6,713 nucleotides of DNA from Bacteroidaceae bacterium (GTDB lineage: Bacteria > Bacteroidota > Bacteroidia > Bacteroidales > Bacteroidaceae), in NCBI GenBank assembly GCA_016292545.1, contig JAEDIG010000134.1, positions 1 to 6,713 on the forward strand, given 5' to 3'. Below are positions 1 through 6,414 of this stretch, one piece after another. Within the stretch, counting starts at the first letter, position 1; every line of letters starts with the position of its first letter. Position numbers and translations under genes: made by a program. The notes beneath the pieces are model-generated. The model was not told the origin of the DNA and searched no databases. It saw only the letters and a list, made by a program, of their open reading frames with translations.

Positions 1-48
1 GGGTGTCACGCACCACACACAAAAACAACGCCCTACAGGGGCAAAAGC
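1..48 (-). repeat. Partial copy of the interspersed palindromic repeat, cut by the window edge
   Basis: This stretch resembles the right-hand repeat copy at about 6637-6682: a TCACGC core, then CACACACAAA, then GCCCT..AGGGGCAAAAGC. It holds one small palindrome, GCCCTACAGGGGC at 30-42, the exact reverse complement of the element at 176-188. It has the same orientation as the 6545-6713 copies and the opposite orientation to 176-350. The rest of the copy lies outside the window. I see no gene here. Confidence 0.6.
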
Positions 49-60
49 AGGACTACATGT
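29..60 (+). repeat. Left arm of a 32-bp perfect inverted repeat (partner 6415-6446)
   Basis: Read by eye, all 32 bases here are the exact reverse complement of 6415-6446; the match stops at both flanks (28 versus 6447, and 61 versus 6414). The arm contains the small palindrome GCCCTACAGGGGC followed by AAAAGCAGGACTACATGT. The two arms enclose every gene in the window. Because the element belongs to a repeated family, the pairing may simply reflect two oppositely oriented family members. Confidence 0.8.
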
Positions 61-102
61 AGGAGGAACACACCCGTGCCATTACTGATAGTCCTGCTTT
101 TG
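42..102. repeat. 13-bp inverted repeat with 35-nt spacer
   Basis: CAAAAGCAGGACT at 42-54 is the perfect reverse complement of AGTCCTGCTTTTG at 90-102. The 35-nt spacer carries ACATGT and a GGAGG run. Transcribed from either strand it could fold into a long hairpin. It sits downstream of the leftward mutarotase gene, so it could act at the end of that transcript, but no T-tract marks it as a classical intrinsic terminator. Confidence 0.6.
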
Positions 103-128
103 GCTTCGCCTTCCTCCTTCGCGCCTCG

Positions 129-156
129 GCAATGCTCAAGGCGAGCTTGGCATTGC
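129..156. repeat. Compact hairpin, 11-bp stem with one bulge
   Basis: GCAATGC (129-135) pairs with GCATTGC (150-156) and CAAG (137-140) pairs with CTTG (146-149). T136 is bulged and the loop is GCGAG. It lies between the 42-102 inverted repeat and the tandem units starting at 176, so it looks like another structural module of the same repeat cluster. Function is unknown. Confidence 0.55.
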
Positions 157-175
157 TCTCGGCTTGGCGTCGGTT

Positions 176-350
176 GCCCCTGTAGGGCGACGGTGCCTAT
201 CATCTGTTCTTTGATACCCAGGGTGCCGCTTCGCTCTGCCCTGGGCTGATGGCTTTTGCCCCTGTAGGGCGGCATTGTACGGATTGGACATTGATACCCA
301 GGGTGCCGCTTCGCTCTGCCCTGGGCTAATGGCTTTTGCCCCTCCGGGGC
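176..350 (+). repeat. Tandem palindromic repeat array, about 80-bp period
   Basis: Two kinds of palindrome alternate. Element A is a short GCCC..GGGC palindrome at 176-188, 258-270 and 338-350. Element B is a CCCAGGG/CCCTGGG stem around a conserved 15-nt loop at 217-245 and 297-325. The segments 211-270 and 291-350 are near-identical 60-bp direct repeats starting with TTGATACCCAGGG. In the copy at 338-350 both sides of the small palindrome have changed together (GCCCC/GGGGC), which keeps it self-complementary. The array lies downstream of the stop codon of the leftward mutarotase gene. Similar GC-rich interspersed repeats are known to me from Bacteroides and Prevotella intergenic regions, but I cannot name an established family. 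Short reading frames running through it are not genes. Confidence 0.8.
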
Positions 351-374
351 GTGATTCGAAATTTATGTCCAACC

Positions 375-2387
375 TCAAACCATGGAAAGCCACCACAACC
401 TGCCGAGCAAGCGGGCGATGGCACACCATGAGGCAGACAGCAGCGTTGCCACCAGCAAACCGGAGAGGAAAGGAGAGGATGCGGAGGATGCCATGAACGA
501 GGGAAGTATGGCATACACGGCATTGAGCGAGAAATCGGCCACTGCACCGTTTGCACGCACACAGGCAAACATGGCCACACCCATCACCAGACAAAGCACC
601 ACGCACATCACACCCATCCATTTATATTGCCCCAAGGACACCCGACCAGCCGTTGCAGACGCAGGCATGGGCACATACATTGCAGCTGGAAGCAGACAGA
701 CAGAGAACAGCAGGAAACCTATCCACCATGGATGGGCCACGCCGCAGGCATACATGCCCTGAGACTCTGTCAATACAGCTGTCCACGAAACATCACTTTC
801 GCCCACATGATAGCAGGCCATGCCTGTCACCACACCGAAAGCCAGCAGCATGCACACGATTTGCAGCAGGTTGGACCACATAATGCTGCGCTGCCCGCAA
901 AGGGTGAGCAGCACCGACACCACAGCAGTCAGCGCTGCATAGCTCCACATTGGATAATCGGTGGCCTGGGCCAACAGGAACGAGGGCACACAAAGCCACC
1001 ATGCAATCCCACACACGGCAAGCAGGCGCGAAAGCATGGGATGACACGCTGCAGTACCGTTGTGCATGCTGCGTTGCAGCAAACGGGCCGTACACCATAC
1101 ATAGGCCACGCCTATCACCAGCAGGGGCACCACACCGGCACGCAGATACACCAGCGCGGGAAGCGTCCACAAGAACCAGCCTCCACACAGAGTTGCCAGC
1201 AGGGACAGGCTCTGAAGCCACCTGCATGCCACAGCATCCGTGCATCCGCATCTGCGTCTGATGCCCACAACAAGTAACACAAAACACAAAGCCACCCCAC
1301 AGGCAACCATGAAACCACTGGTATGGAAGCCGTGTGTGCGCACCACCTCCACACAGGACACGTCGTTGGTGCGGATGCCTGGCATCAGCTCACCACCGGC
1401 CAGAAACCAGAAATCCCCCACCTTGGTCCATGTGGCACCTGCACGTGCCAATGTAGCATCGCCGGGAATGGTGGTCCATGAGTCTGTAAAGGTGTTATAT
1501 GCCAACAGATTGGGTTGGAACTTGTACCACGAGGCCTCATGACGGAAATATCCCGTCTCTGCCAGTTGGGGCGTGTTGATGGCATTGGTGAAGATGTCTG
1601 CATCCACACCGCCTTCCACCAGAATGGTGCTGGCTCCCTCGGTGCGCACACATGCGCCCACGGTGGGCAGTTCCGTCATGTTCTTGTCCGCCCATTCCAG
1701 ATGCCGCCATTCCATGGTGCGCAAGTCCAGGCAGAGTCCGTCGCGATGCACATATCCTTTGGCCGCAGAAGTAGCAGGCGAAAAGCCTCCCATCACATAC
1801 AAGCCTGCGCCATACGGGTTCTGCTGGATGGCCACTACGGGCTGGATGCGCGCATCACCGGGCATCTCCGCCACCTTCTCCCAAGCCTTCCCGTTGGGCC
1901 ATTCCAGCCGGTAGACATCATGATTGGGCAGACTGTCCGACTGGCCGCCGGCCACATACACATAGCCGTCCCAAAAGGCACCGCCCAGATTGTGCAGTCC
2001 TTTCGGCAAAGAGGGGAAAAACGCACGCGCACCACGGTCGAAATCCCACTGTGCTGTGCCGTTCTTGCGGTAGGTGACGTTGCGTTCCATCGTCACCTCG
2101 GCTATCGAAGCCACACCATCAGCCGTACCGCCCACACACACCGTGCCCTGCGACACTGGCACACAGGCACCATAGGCCACAGGATAGAACCGTTTCTGTC
2201 CGCCTTCGGCCAAAGGTTTGTCCGGGAAATTACACCCGCCCCACGTGCGCAACATGCCGTTATGTACACCGGCGAAATGCCCCGAAACCTCCGTATGCAA
2301 AGGCACCACTGGGGTCACATACACTTTGTATTGCGCCTTCGTCAACACACTGGCAAAGGCACACAAAATCAGCAATAAGAATCTCAT
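375..2387 (-). CDS. Cyclically permuted Kelch mutarotase fused to a C-terminal membrane domain
   Basis: The 670-residue product starts with a signal peptide (about 1-18, cleavage likely after TKA). A Kelch beta-propeller follows at about 20-350. Six glycine doublets (50-51, 86-87, 147-148, 200-201, 259-260, 331-332) indicate six blades, and motifs such as FAGVHNG and GGCNFPD match the permuted relatives of E. coli NanM/YjhT, which interconvert anomers of sialic acid. Residues 357-665 then carry about nine or ten hydrophobic helices. Parts of these recall the sodium:solute symporter family: GQRSIMWSNLLQ (498-509), and ILPSFMA (627-633) followed by LSGLLVATLLSAS (641-653). Symporters normally continue well beyond that last helix, but this protein stops after 670 residues, so the domain appears shortened or very divergent. 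The start overlaps the upstream fucosidase stop (ATGA), so expression is probably coupled. The propeller should lie in the periplasm, anchored to the inner membrane. The true substrate is unknown; fucose is suggested by context, sialic acid by homology. Confidence 0.85.
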   Translation of the reverse strand: MRFLLLILCAFASVLTKAQYKVYVTPVVPLHTEVSGHFAGVHNGMLRTWGGCNFPDKPLAEGGQKRFYPVAYGACVPVSQGTVCVGGTADGVASIAEVTMERNVTYRKNGTAQWDFDRGARAFFPSLPKGLHNLGGAFWDGYVYVAGGQSDSLPNHDVYRLEWPNGKAWEKVAEMPGDARIQPVVAIQQNPYGAGLYVMGGFSPATSAAKGYVHRDGLCLDLRTMEWRHLEWADKNMTELPTVGACVRTEGASTILVEGGVDADIFTNAINTPQLAETGYFRHEASWYKFQPNLLAYNTFTDSWTTIPGDATLARAGATWTKVGDFWFLAGGELMPGIRTNDVSCVEVVRTHGFHTSGFMVACGVALCFVLLVVGIRRRCGCTDAVACRWLQSLSLLATLCGGWFLWTLPALVYLRAGVVPLLVIGVAYVWCTARLLQRSMHNGTAACHPMLSRLLAVCGIAWWLCVPSFLLAQATDYPMWSYAALTAVVSVLLTLCGQRSIMWSNLLQIVCMLLAFGVVTGMACYHVGESDVSWTAVLTESQGMYACGVAHPWWIGFLLFSVCLLPAAMYVPMPASATAGRVSLGQYKWMGVMCVVLCLVMGVAMFACVRANGAVADFSLNAVYAILPSFMASSASSPFLSGLLVATLLSASWCAIARLLGRLWWLSMV

Positions 2388-4804
2388 TGAAACAGAATGT
2401 TATATTTTCCTCCCTTTTGGGTTGTGATTACAATCGTATCATCCGACACCACCTTCACCTGGACTTTCTTACCCTTCACCGTTGCATGGGCGATGCCCTT
2501 GTAGCGAAGGGTGCATGCGCCACCGCTGCGGCTCAGCACAGTGGCTTCCTGCAGCCGGCCGTTCGCCCACCGCTGGTCCACCTGGAAATTGCCCACGGCA
2601 CACAAGCCGCTCACACTGCCGTCGGCCCAGTTGTCGGGCAGGGCGGGCAGCAGCTGTATCACACCCGAATGGCTCTGCAGAAGCATCTCGGCCATACCTG
2701 CACACACGCCGAAATTACCGTCAATCTGGAAGGGGGCATGCGAATCGAACAGGTTGTAGTAGACACCGCCTGCATACTGGTTCACTCCGTAGCTGGTGGA
2801 ATGGCGGAGGGCATTGCGCAGGATCTTGTGGGCATGGTTGCCGTCCAGGGCTCTTGCCCATAGGCACACCTTCCAGCCCATCGACCATCCTGTAGCCTCG
2901 TCGCCACGCAGCTTGAGCGAATTGACAGCAGGCACAAAATATTCGCTGTCAGTGGTAATGTCGCTCAGCGGATAGAGGGCCATCAGGTGGCTGATATGGC
3001 GGTGCGAAGCATCATGCGACACATCATAGGTGGCATACTTCCATTCGCGCAGCAGAGGTTCACCTTTCTTCACACCGTTTCTGGGATTGGTCCACGCACG
3101 GTCCACTTCCTCATGGGCCGTATAGGGTTCCGTGTAAAGGCCACGGTCGGTCTTCTTCAGATAGGCATCGAGCTGCTTCACATCAGCCTCCGACAGTCCG
3201 CATTCCTCACGTCCCAGGATGTCCACACTGCTCTTCACACTCTGCAGCAGGGCATAAATGAGTTGCTGGGCATGGGCGGTGCCGTCCTCCTTGGGATAAT
3301 CGCCTTGTTCAGGGCTGAATTCATCGGGGGCCACATAGGTGCCGTCGGGCTTGAATCCCCATCGTTCACTGCCCCGGTCGGGAATCATGCGTTCCATCCA
3401 GAACTGCACACAGCTCCACATCACGGGGAAGGCCTTCTTCAGGAAATCACGGTCCAGCGTAAAGCGGTAATGCTGCCACAGGTGGCTGCAATACCACGCA
3501 TTGGCCACAAAATAATTGTTGCCCCATGTGCTCATGCCGCCAAAGATGTTGTTCTCGGTGAAGCAGGTCCATCCCTTCTTCACCTTGCCATACTGGGTGG
3601 CAGCGCGGTGCCAGTTGTCACGGCCTGCCATATTAATAATGTAATTAAGGAAAGGCAGGTGCATGTCGGCCAGATTGGTAGGCTCTGCGGGCCAGTAGTT
3701 CATCTGCACGTTGATGTTGGAATGGATGTCGCTGTGCCAGGGGGCCTGGCTCACGTTGTTCCAGATGCCTTGCAGGTTGCTGGGCACGTCCACACCGCGG
3801 CTCGACGAGATTTCCAGATAGCGTCCGTAGGCAAAATAGAGTTGTTCCAGGAAAAGGTTCTCCGGCTCACGGCCTGTCACGTATTTTTCCGAATTGTAAT
3901 GACGCACCAGGGCATCGGTAGGCAGCTGGCTGCTGGCATCGCCCAGTTGCAGGGCCACGCGTCCCATATAGGAAGTGAAGTCTGCCACATGTGCCTTCCA
4001 CAGTTTTTTCCATCCCTTGCTGCTGGCCTTGGCCACACGCTGGGACACAGTCTGTTCCAGCTGAGCGGGGTCAGAGGTGAAATCTGGGGCGGAGGCATCA
4101 TAATTGGTGGCACCCACCAGCACGATGGTCACTTCTTGCGCGTCTTTCACCTCCAGGCCTTGTCTGCCTGCCGAGAGGGTGGCATTCTTTCCTGATGTGG
4201 TCACGCGCAAACGGGCATCATAGCTCACCGTAGTAAGCCGGCCCGAGAAATGTGCATCGCGGTCTGCATAGGCCACAACAGGATTGCCCAGATCCTCGCC
4301 CGGCTGGACGGAGATGCGCAGATGCAGACCCGAAGGATTCGTGGTGGTGTAGCGCACGGCTATCGCTCCATCCGGATAGGAAGAGATGTATCGGCGGGAA
4401 TAGCTGTAGCCGTCCAGCGTGTAGTCCACTCCGGCCACGGCTTCCTCCAAATCCAGGAAACGAACATAACCAGTAGCCTTGGCATCGGTAGCGCCGGCCA
4501 AATCATCCACCAGCACGGAACCGAAATTCCTGTAGAAACCATATTCGCCCATGTCCGAGGGGCCGCCTGACCACAGGGTTTTCTCGTTGAACTGGATTTC
4601 ATCGCGCCCCACCCCGCCAAACAGACAGGCACCCAGTTGTCCGTTGCCTATGGGCAATGAATATTCCATCCAGATGTTGTCGGATGTCTGGGCCGTGGCA
4701 GGTTGGTCATACCACAATGTGAGGGGATGAGCGGGTTTGTAGGCATCGGCCACAACCGATGCGCACCAAAACAGAGAGAGCAGATAATACAGTCTGAGTT
4801 TCAT
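2384..4804 (-). CDS. GH95 alpha-L-fucosidase, secreted
   Basis: The 806-residue protein fits the usual length of glycoside hydrolase family 95, whose members mostly cleave terminal alpha-1,2-linked L-fucose from host glycans, milk oligosaccharides or plant xyloglucan by inversion. A signal peptide spans about 1-21 (cleavage after VVA or ADA) with no lipobox, so the enzyme is probably periplasmic. An N-terminal beta domain contains LPIGNGQLGA (50-59) and FNEKTLWSGGP (72-82). The (alpha/alpha)6 catalytic region contains SNLQGIWNN (342-350), HSNIN (361-365), SPEQ (497-500), HRHISHLMALYP (601-612) and QIDGNFG (693-699), followed by a C-terminal beta domain. By comparison with Bifidobacterium bifidum AfcA, N363 and N365 should assist the base D695, and E499 should be the acid, so the active site looks intact. 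H361 fits a fucosidase better than the alpha-L-galactosidase branch, from memory. It is the first gene of an operon with the mutarotase and has its own upstream promoter. Exact linkage and natural substrate cannot be read from the sequence. Confidence 0.93.
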   Translation of the reverse strand: MKLRLYYLLSLFWCASVVADAYKPAHPLTLWYDQPATAQTSDNIWMEYSLPIGNGQLGACLFGGVGRDEIQFNEKTLWSGGPSDMGEYGFYRNFGSVLVDDLAGATDAKATGYVRFLDLEEAVAGVDYTLDGYSYSRRYISSYPDGAIAVRYTTTNPSGLHLRISVQPGEDLGNPVVAYADRDAHFSGRLTTVSYDARLRVTTSGKNATLSAGRQGLEVKDAQEVTIVLVGATNYDASAPDFTSDPAQLEQTVSQRVAKASSKGWKKLWKAHVADFTSYMGRVALQLGDASSQLPTDALVRHYNSEKYVTGREPENLFLEQLYFAYGRYLEISSSRGVDVPSNLQGIWNNVSQAPWHSDIHSNINVQMNYWPAEPTNLADMHLPFLNYIINMAGRDNWHRAATQYGKVKKGWTCFTENNIFGGMSTWGNNYFVANAWYCSHLWQHYRFTLDRDFLKKAFPVMWSCVQFWMERMIPDRGSERWGFKPDGTYVAPDEFSPEQGDYPKEDGTAHAQQLIYALLQSVKSSVDILGREECGLSEADVKQLDAYLKKTDRGLYTEPYTAHEEVDRAWTNPRNGVKKGEPLLREWKYATYDVSHDASHRHISHLMALYPLSDITTDSEYFVPAVNSLKLRGDEATGWSMGWKVCLWARALDGNHAHKILRNALRHSTSYGVNQYAGGVYYNLFDSHAPFQIDGNFGVCAGMAEMLLQSHSGVIQLLPALPDNWADGSVSGLCAVGNFQVDQRWANGRLQEATVLSRSGGACTLRYKGIAHATVKGKKVQVKVVSDDTIVITTQKGGKYNILFQ

Positions 4805-4845
4805 GATGTGTGAGTGTTTAGCATTGTTTGTCGTTTATTTTTCCA

Positions 4846-4877
4846 CAAAATTACAGTATATTTCGCATTCTTCCAAA
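4846..4877 (-). promoter_or_regulatory. Bacteroidota-type promoter for the fucosidase-mutarotase operon
   Basis: On the minus strand, TAATTTTG (4853 to 4846) matches the -7 consensus TAnnTTTG. TTTG (4877 to 4874) supplies the -33 element, with a 20-nt gap between them. Transcription would begin near 4840, giving a leader of about 35 nt before the ATG at 4804. The leader has no Shine-Dalgarno sequence, which is normal for this phylum. Confidence 0.75.
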
Positions 4878-4905
4878 AAAAACATGCTATTTAAGCACAA
4901 TTATC

Positions 4906-4936
4906 TTGGTCAATTCAAAAAAAAGCTGTAATTTTG
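4906..4936 (+). promoter_or_regulatory. Bacteroidota-type promoter for tRNA-Thr
   Basis: TTG at 4906-4908 and TAATTTTG at 4929-4936 are separated by 20 nt, matching the phylum's -33/-7 pattern. The predicted start near 4941 lies about 18 nt before the mature tRNA 5' end. It faces away from the operon promoter at 4846-4877, and the two -7 regions carry the same ten bases, TGTAATTTTG, in opposite orientation. Confidence 0.7.
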
Positions 4937-4958
4937 CACCCGCAAACAAGAAAATGTT

Positions 4959-5030
<72 letters not shown>

Positions 5031-5061
5031 CTCTCCCCCGCAAATTTTTCCCCCTTTTCCT

Positions 5062-5092
5062 TTTGAGATTTAAAGATATATTTGTAACTTTG
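5062..5092 (+). promoter_or_regulatory. Bacteroidota-type promoter for the ZIP transporter
   Basis: TTTG at 5062-5065 and TAACTTTG at 5085-5092 are 19 nt apart, matching the -33 and -7 elements. The predicted start near 5097 gives a leader of roughly 24 nt before the ATG at 5121. It lies just after the tRNA, and no terminator hairpin separates them, so some read-through from the tRNA promoter is possible. I see no recognisable metal-responsive operator. Confidence 0.72.
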
Positions 5093-5120
5093 CCCTGCAA
5101 ATACATCTGTTTTACTGCGT

Positions 5121-5879
5121 ATGGACAATATGACATGGGTATGGGTGAGTGCACTGGGACTGTGCATCTCCACGATTATCGGTGCGGCATTGGGATTCTG
5201 CTTCAAGGAGTTGCCCCACAAATGGAACGACACCGTATTGGGTTATTGTGCGGGTGTGATGCTGGCGGCCTCCACCATGGGGCTCATCGTGCCTGCCTTC
5301 AGCCTGACCACAAGCCATTGGGAATGGGCTTGCGTGGCCATCGGTGTGATGGGTGGTGCCTATTTCCTCAACCTGCTTGATTTCCTCACACCCCATCTCC
5401 ACCACATCACAGGGCTCGAACAGGAACAGCACACCCACAACAGCCACCTCAACCACATTCTGCTCTTCGTCATGGCCATTGCGCTCCACAAGCTACCCGA
5501 AGGCATAGCGGCCGGTGTGAGCATGAGCGACACGGCTGGCAGACAGGCTTCATTGGCGGTCACCGCTGGCATCGCCTTACAAAACATCCCCGAAGGAATG
5601 GTCATCATTGCACCGCTGCTGATGGCAGGTGTCAAGCGTGGCCGCACCATACTGATATCCATCACCATCGGCCTGCTCGAAGTGGTGGGGGTTTGGATTG
5701 GCTTCGCCATGGGGGCGGCCTCACAGACCTTCCTCCCCATCATGCTGGGATTTGCCGGCGGTGCCATGCTCTATGTCACCTCCGATGAAATGATTCCCGA
5801 AACGCACACCCACGGTTTCCAGAAACAGGCCACATACGCCCTGCTCCTTGGCTTCATCACCTTCCTGCTGATAGAATAA
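5121..5879 (+). CDS. ZIP-family divalent metal transporter (zinc/iron uptake)
   Basis: The 252-residue protein has about eight hydrophobic helices (roughly 6-26, 38-58, 68-88, 110-133, 143-169, 177-198, 203-221, 236-251), as expected for prokaryotic ZIP proteins that bring zinc or other divalent metals into the cytoplasm. The signature metal-binding helices are present: HKLPEG (123-128) and QNIPEG (154-159). Supporting residues are M47 in AGVMLAA and the SDEMIPE segment (221-227). The loop before helix 4 is histidine-rich (91-112, about seven His), a common metal-sensing or delivery feature in this family. Compared with the usual HNxPEG, position 124 is Lys, which would alter the second of the two metal sites known from Bordetella ZIP. 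The start follows a good promoter at suitable distance; an alternative Met is at residue 4. The peroxiredoxin gene follows 33 bp downstream and may be cotranscribed. The exact metal is not determined; it could be called ZupT- or GufA-like. Confidence 0.92.
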   Translation: MDNMTWVWVSALGLCISTIIGAALGFCFKELPHKWNDTVLGYCAGVMLAASTMGLIVPAFSLTTSHWEWACVAIGVMGGAYFLNLLDFLTPHLHHITGLEQEQHTHNSHLNHILLFVMAIALHKLPEGIAAGVSMSDTAGRQASLAVTAGIALQNIPEGMVIIAPLLMAGVKRGRTILISITIGLLEVVGVWIGFAMGAASQTFLPIMLGFAGGAMLYVTSDEMIPETHTHGFQKQATYALLLGFITFLLIE

Positions 5880-5886
5880 TCCTCTA

Positions 5887-5906
5887 TATACATTAATTAA
5901 TATATA
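5887..5906. repeat. AT-only near-palindrome between ZIP and peroxiredoxin genes
   Basis: ATTAATTAAT (5892-5901) is a perfect palindrome. It extends to TATA on each side (5887-5890, 5903-5906) with one mismatched pair (5891/5902). It ends seven bases before the peroxiredoxin ATG. It could be a regulator site or simply the A/T-rich leader that Bacteroidota favour for ribosome loading. No TAnnTTTG promoter is visible in the 33-bp gap. Confidence 0.4.
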
Positions 5907-5912
5907 TACATT

Positions 5913-6368
5913 ATGAACATTGGAGATATGATTCCTGAGGTGCTAGGCATCGACCAGGACGGCAACGAAATCAAGGCATCCGCCTATCGTGGAAAAAAGA
6001 TTGTACTCTACAGCTACCCCAAGGCCAACACACCGGGATGCACAGCCGAAGCATGCTCCCTGCAGGCGCACAAGGCTGAACTGGAAGCCGCAGGCTACGC
6101 CATCATCGGTGTGAGCAAGGATAAGCCCGAGTTGCAAAAGAAATTTGCCGACAAATACGGCCTCACCTTCCCCCTTATTGCCGACACAGACACCACCCTA
6201 CTCCAGACGCTGGGATGCTGGGGCGAAAAGGTTGCATGTGGCAGGCGCACCATCGGCACCCTCCGCACCACCTACCTTGTAGACGAAAACGGAATCATCG
6301 AGAAAATCTTCACCCCCAAGGAAATCAAAACGAAGATTCACGCCGAACAAATTTTGGAGCAGGTGTAA
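5913..6368 (+). CDS. bcp: Thioredoxin-dependent thiol peroxidase, BCP/PrxQ type
   Basis: The 151-residue cytoplasmic protein is full length for the BCP branch of peroxiredoxins, which reduce hydrogen peroxide and organic hydroperoxides and are recycled by thioredoxin. The active-site segment is YPKANTPGCTAEAC (35-48): C43 is the peroxidatic cysteine, with P36, T40 and the distal R118 completing the usual catalytic set. C48, five residues later, is the expected resolving cysteine of the atypical two-cysteine form. The common Asp of the KDNTPGC motif is Ala at 38. Two further cysteines, C102 and C109, are present. GVSKDKPELQKKFADKYGL (66-84) and RTTYLVDENG (118-127) are typical of the family. 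No upstream in-frame start extends it, and MNIGDMIPEVLG is the family's normal beginning. It probably shares a transcript with the ZIP gene 33 bp upstream, suggesting joint handling of metal and oxidative stress. Confidence 0.95.
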   Translation: MNIGDMIPEVLGIDQDGNEIKASAYRGKKIVLYSYPKANTPGCTAEACSLQAHKAELEAAGYAIIGVSKDKPELQKKFADKYGLTFPLIADTDTTLLQTLGCWGEKVACGRRTIGTLRTTYLVDENGIIEKIFTPKEIKTKIHAEQILEQV

Positions 6369-6391
6369 AACGGGTAGCCTGGCTTATGGCA

Positions 6392-6414
6392 GGGGGATTG
6401 ATGTGTTCACCCCC
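6392..6414 (+). terminator. Possible stem-loop after the peroxiredoxin gene
   Basis: GGGGG (6392-6396) can pair with CCCCC (6410-6414) across a 13-nt loop, 23 bases after the stop codon. A competing pairing ATGTG (6401-6405) with CACAT (6414-6418) also exists. No T-run follows directly, so it is not a convincing intrinsic terminator, though it is placed where one would be expected. Confidence 0.3.

Noticed and set aside
33..275. Small minus-strand open frame in the left repeats
   Set aside because: It translates the repeat units themselves (peptides such as QPRAERSGTLG and ALQGQ). The same peptides come from the right-hand repeats, so it reflects repeated DNA and not a gene.
176..350. CRISPR array
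   Set aside because: The repeats are about 60 bp with 20-bp spacers in the left cluster and 81 bp with a 7-bp gap in the right one, occur in both orientations, are internally palindromic, and have no cas genes nearby. This does not fit CRISPR.
627..1277. A 216-codon plus-strand open frame opposite the membrane domain
   Set aside because: It is rich in His, Gln and Pro, as expected from reading hydrophobic helices on the opposite strand; no motif or promoter supports it.
1515..2378. A 287-codon plus-strand open frame opposite the Kelch domain
   Set aside because: The minus-strand frame encodes clear Kelch motifs and a signal peptide. The plus-strand translation shows no domain.
2987..4195. 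A 402-codon plus-strand open frame opposite the fucosidase gene
   Set aside because: It lies entirely antisense to the GH95 catalytic region, which has intact family motifs. Its translation is rich in His, Gly and Ala without recognisable motifs, and no promoter stands before it; it is a codon-bias shadow.
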